From NCBI GenBank assembly GCA_027460605.1, contig JAPZAN010000162.1, positions 1 to 13,756 of the forward strand: a stretch of DNA of 13,756 nucleotides. The letters run 5' to 3'. Shown piece by piece: positions 13,375 through 13,756 of this stretch (within the stretch, counting starts at the first letter, position 1; each line of letters begins with the position of its first letter). The notes under the pieces are model-generated. The model saw nothing but the letters and a program-made list of their open reading frames with translations. It ran no database searches and was not told where the DNA came from. Source of the stretch: Candidatus Methanoperedens sp. Its GTDB lineage: Archaea > Halobacteriota > Methanosarcinia > Methanosarcinales > Methanoperedenaceae. Position numbers and translations under genes: made by a program.

Positions 13375-13692
13375 ATGAAGAGGGAGATTCTGGAGAGGTT
13401 ACAAAAAATAAGCGAGCGGCTGAAGAAGAATTATAATGCTGAAAAAGTAATTCTTTTTGGTTCTTATGCAAGAGGTGAGGAAACCGAAGATAGCGATGTG
13501 GATCTGCTGGTAATAGCACCTCAAAAAGAAAGGTTTTTTGAAAGAATAGCATCGGCAAAACGTCTCATCCGTGACCTGAGAAACGGATTACCGGTTGCGC
13601 CTATCGTGCTTACCCCAGAAGAAACCGAAACGAGACGAAAAGTTGGTGACCAGTTCATAATGGACATACTGGAAAACGGGGTAAACCTATGA
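13375..13692 (+). CDS. mntA: MNT-type minimal nucleotidyltransferase, probable MntA antitoxin
   Basis: A 105-residue minimal nucleotidyltransferase. The catalytic pattern GS-x10-DxD is intact: G29-S30, D41 and D43 in LFGSYARGEETEDSDVDLLV. In MntA/HepT toxin-antitoxin systems such a protein AMPylates and neutralises the HEPN RNase partner. The next gene starts at the ATGA overlap (13689-13692) and looks like that partner. The ATG has SD GAGGAA (13361-13366) 8 nt upstream, which overlaps the gyrB stop, so it is likely expressed from the gyrB transcript. The family is often horizontally spread; base use here is not obviously different from gyrB. Confidence 0.9.
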   Translation: MKREILERLQKISERLKKNYNAEKVILFGSYARGEETEDSDVDLLVIAPQKERFFERIASAKRLIRDLRNGLPVAPIVLTPEETETRRKVGDQFIMDILENGVNL

Positions 13693-13756
13693 CGGAAGCT
13701 TCCTTACCATCCGACTGGATGAGCATAGCAAGGAAAGATTGGAACCGCATGCATCA
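13689..13756 (+). CDS. hepT: Start of a probable HEPN-domain protein (HepT toxin), cut by the window end
   Basis: Only 22 codons are visible: MTEASLPSDWMSIARKDW and a few more. It starts within the mntA stop (ATGA), the usual translational coupling for this pair. The W-x3-A-x2-D/W pattern near the start is typical of the first helix of HEPN proteins linked to MNT genes. The RNase motif (R-x4-6-H) would lie beyond the window and cannot be checked, so the call rests mainly on gene order. Confidence 0.6.
   Translation, partial: MTEASLPSDWMSIARKDWNRMH

Overview
The window looks like a chromosomal segment of a methanogen-related euryarchaeon, most like Methanosarcinales and plausibly a Methanoperedens (ANME-2d) type lineage. 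The support is archaeal information-processing genes (ribosomal proteins L1, L10, L44e and S27e, primase PriS, GINS, aIF2-alpha, Nop10, a PAC2 protein), TATA-like promoters combined with Shine-Dalgarno sites, an iron-sulfur flavoprotein with the Methanosarcina-type Cys motif, and a bacterial-type gyrase B. The lineage name is from recalled family sequences, not from a search.

Layout. 1-973 (minus): rpl1 and the start of rpl10, abutting, as in the L1-L10-L12 type operon; rpl1 uses a TTG start behind a strong SD and a leader hairpin. 974-1198: divergent control region with a two-stem dyad. 1199-5114 (plus): a compact replication/translation operon priS, gins, a remnant of rpl44e, rps27e, aIF2-alpha joined to nop10, and a PAC2 gene. 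5144-5599 (minus): Hsp20. 5709-10017 (plus): iron-sulfur flavoprotein, Old-Yellow-Enzyme-like Fe-S oxidoreductase, soluble GAF-PAS histidine kinase and an orphan ABC-2 permease. 10027-10088: a long imperfect palindrome between convergent genes. 10101-11231 (minus): threonine synthase. 11232-11583: AT-rich gyrB control region with a near-perfect 34-nt hairpin. 11584-13756 (plus): gyrB, then a minimal nucleotidyltransferase and the start of a second gene that together look like a MntA/HepT toxin-antitoxin pair.

The most striking result is a set of apparent deletions in otherwise well-preserved essential genes. rpl44e has lost its N-terminal half and start codon and runs out of the gins reading frame. 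aIF2-alpha and Nop10 are one uninterrupted frame with no start codon for Nop10. GyrB lacks about 40 residues of the transducer domain, including the region of the QTK ATP-contact loop. Smaller signs are a CxC instead of CxxC zinc knuckle in Nop10 and a possible one-base loss at the gins start. They may be real fusions and losses, or consensus/assembly deletions; read mapping across the junctions would separate these.

No CRISPR array, tRNA, rRNA or insertion sequence was seen. Apart from the deletions, the candidates for something less described are the intergenic dyads, the hairpin in the gyrB leader, and the toxin-antitoxin pair coupled to gyrB.
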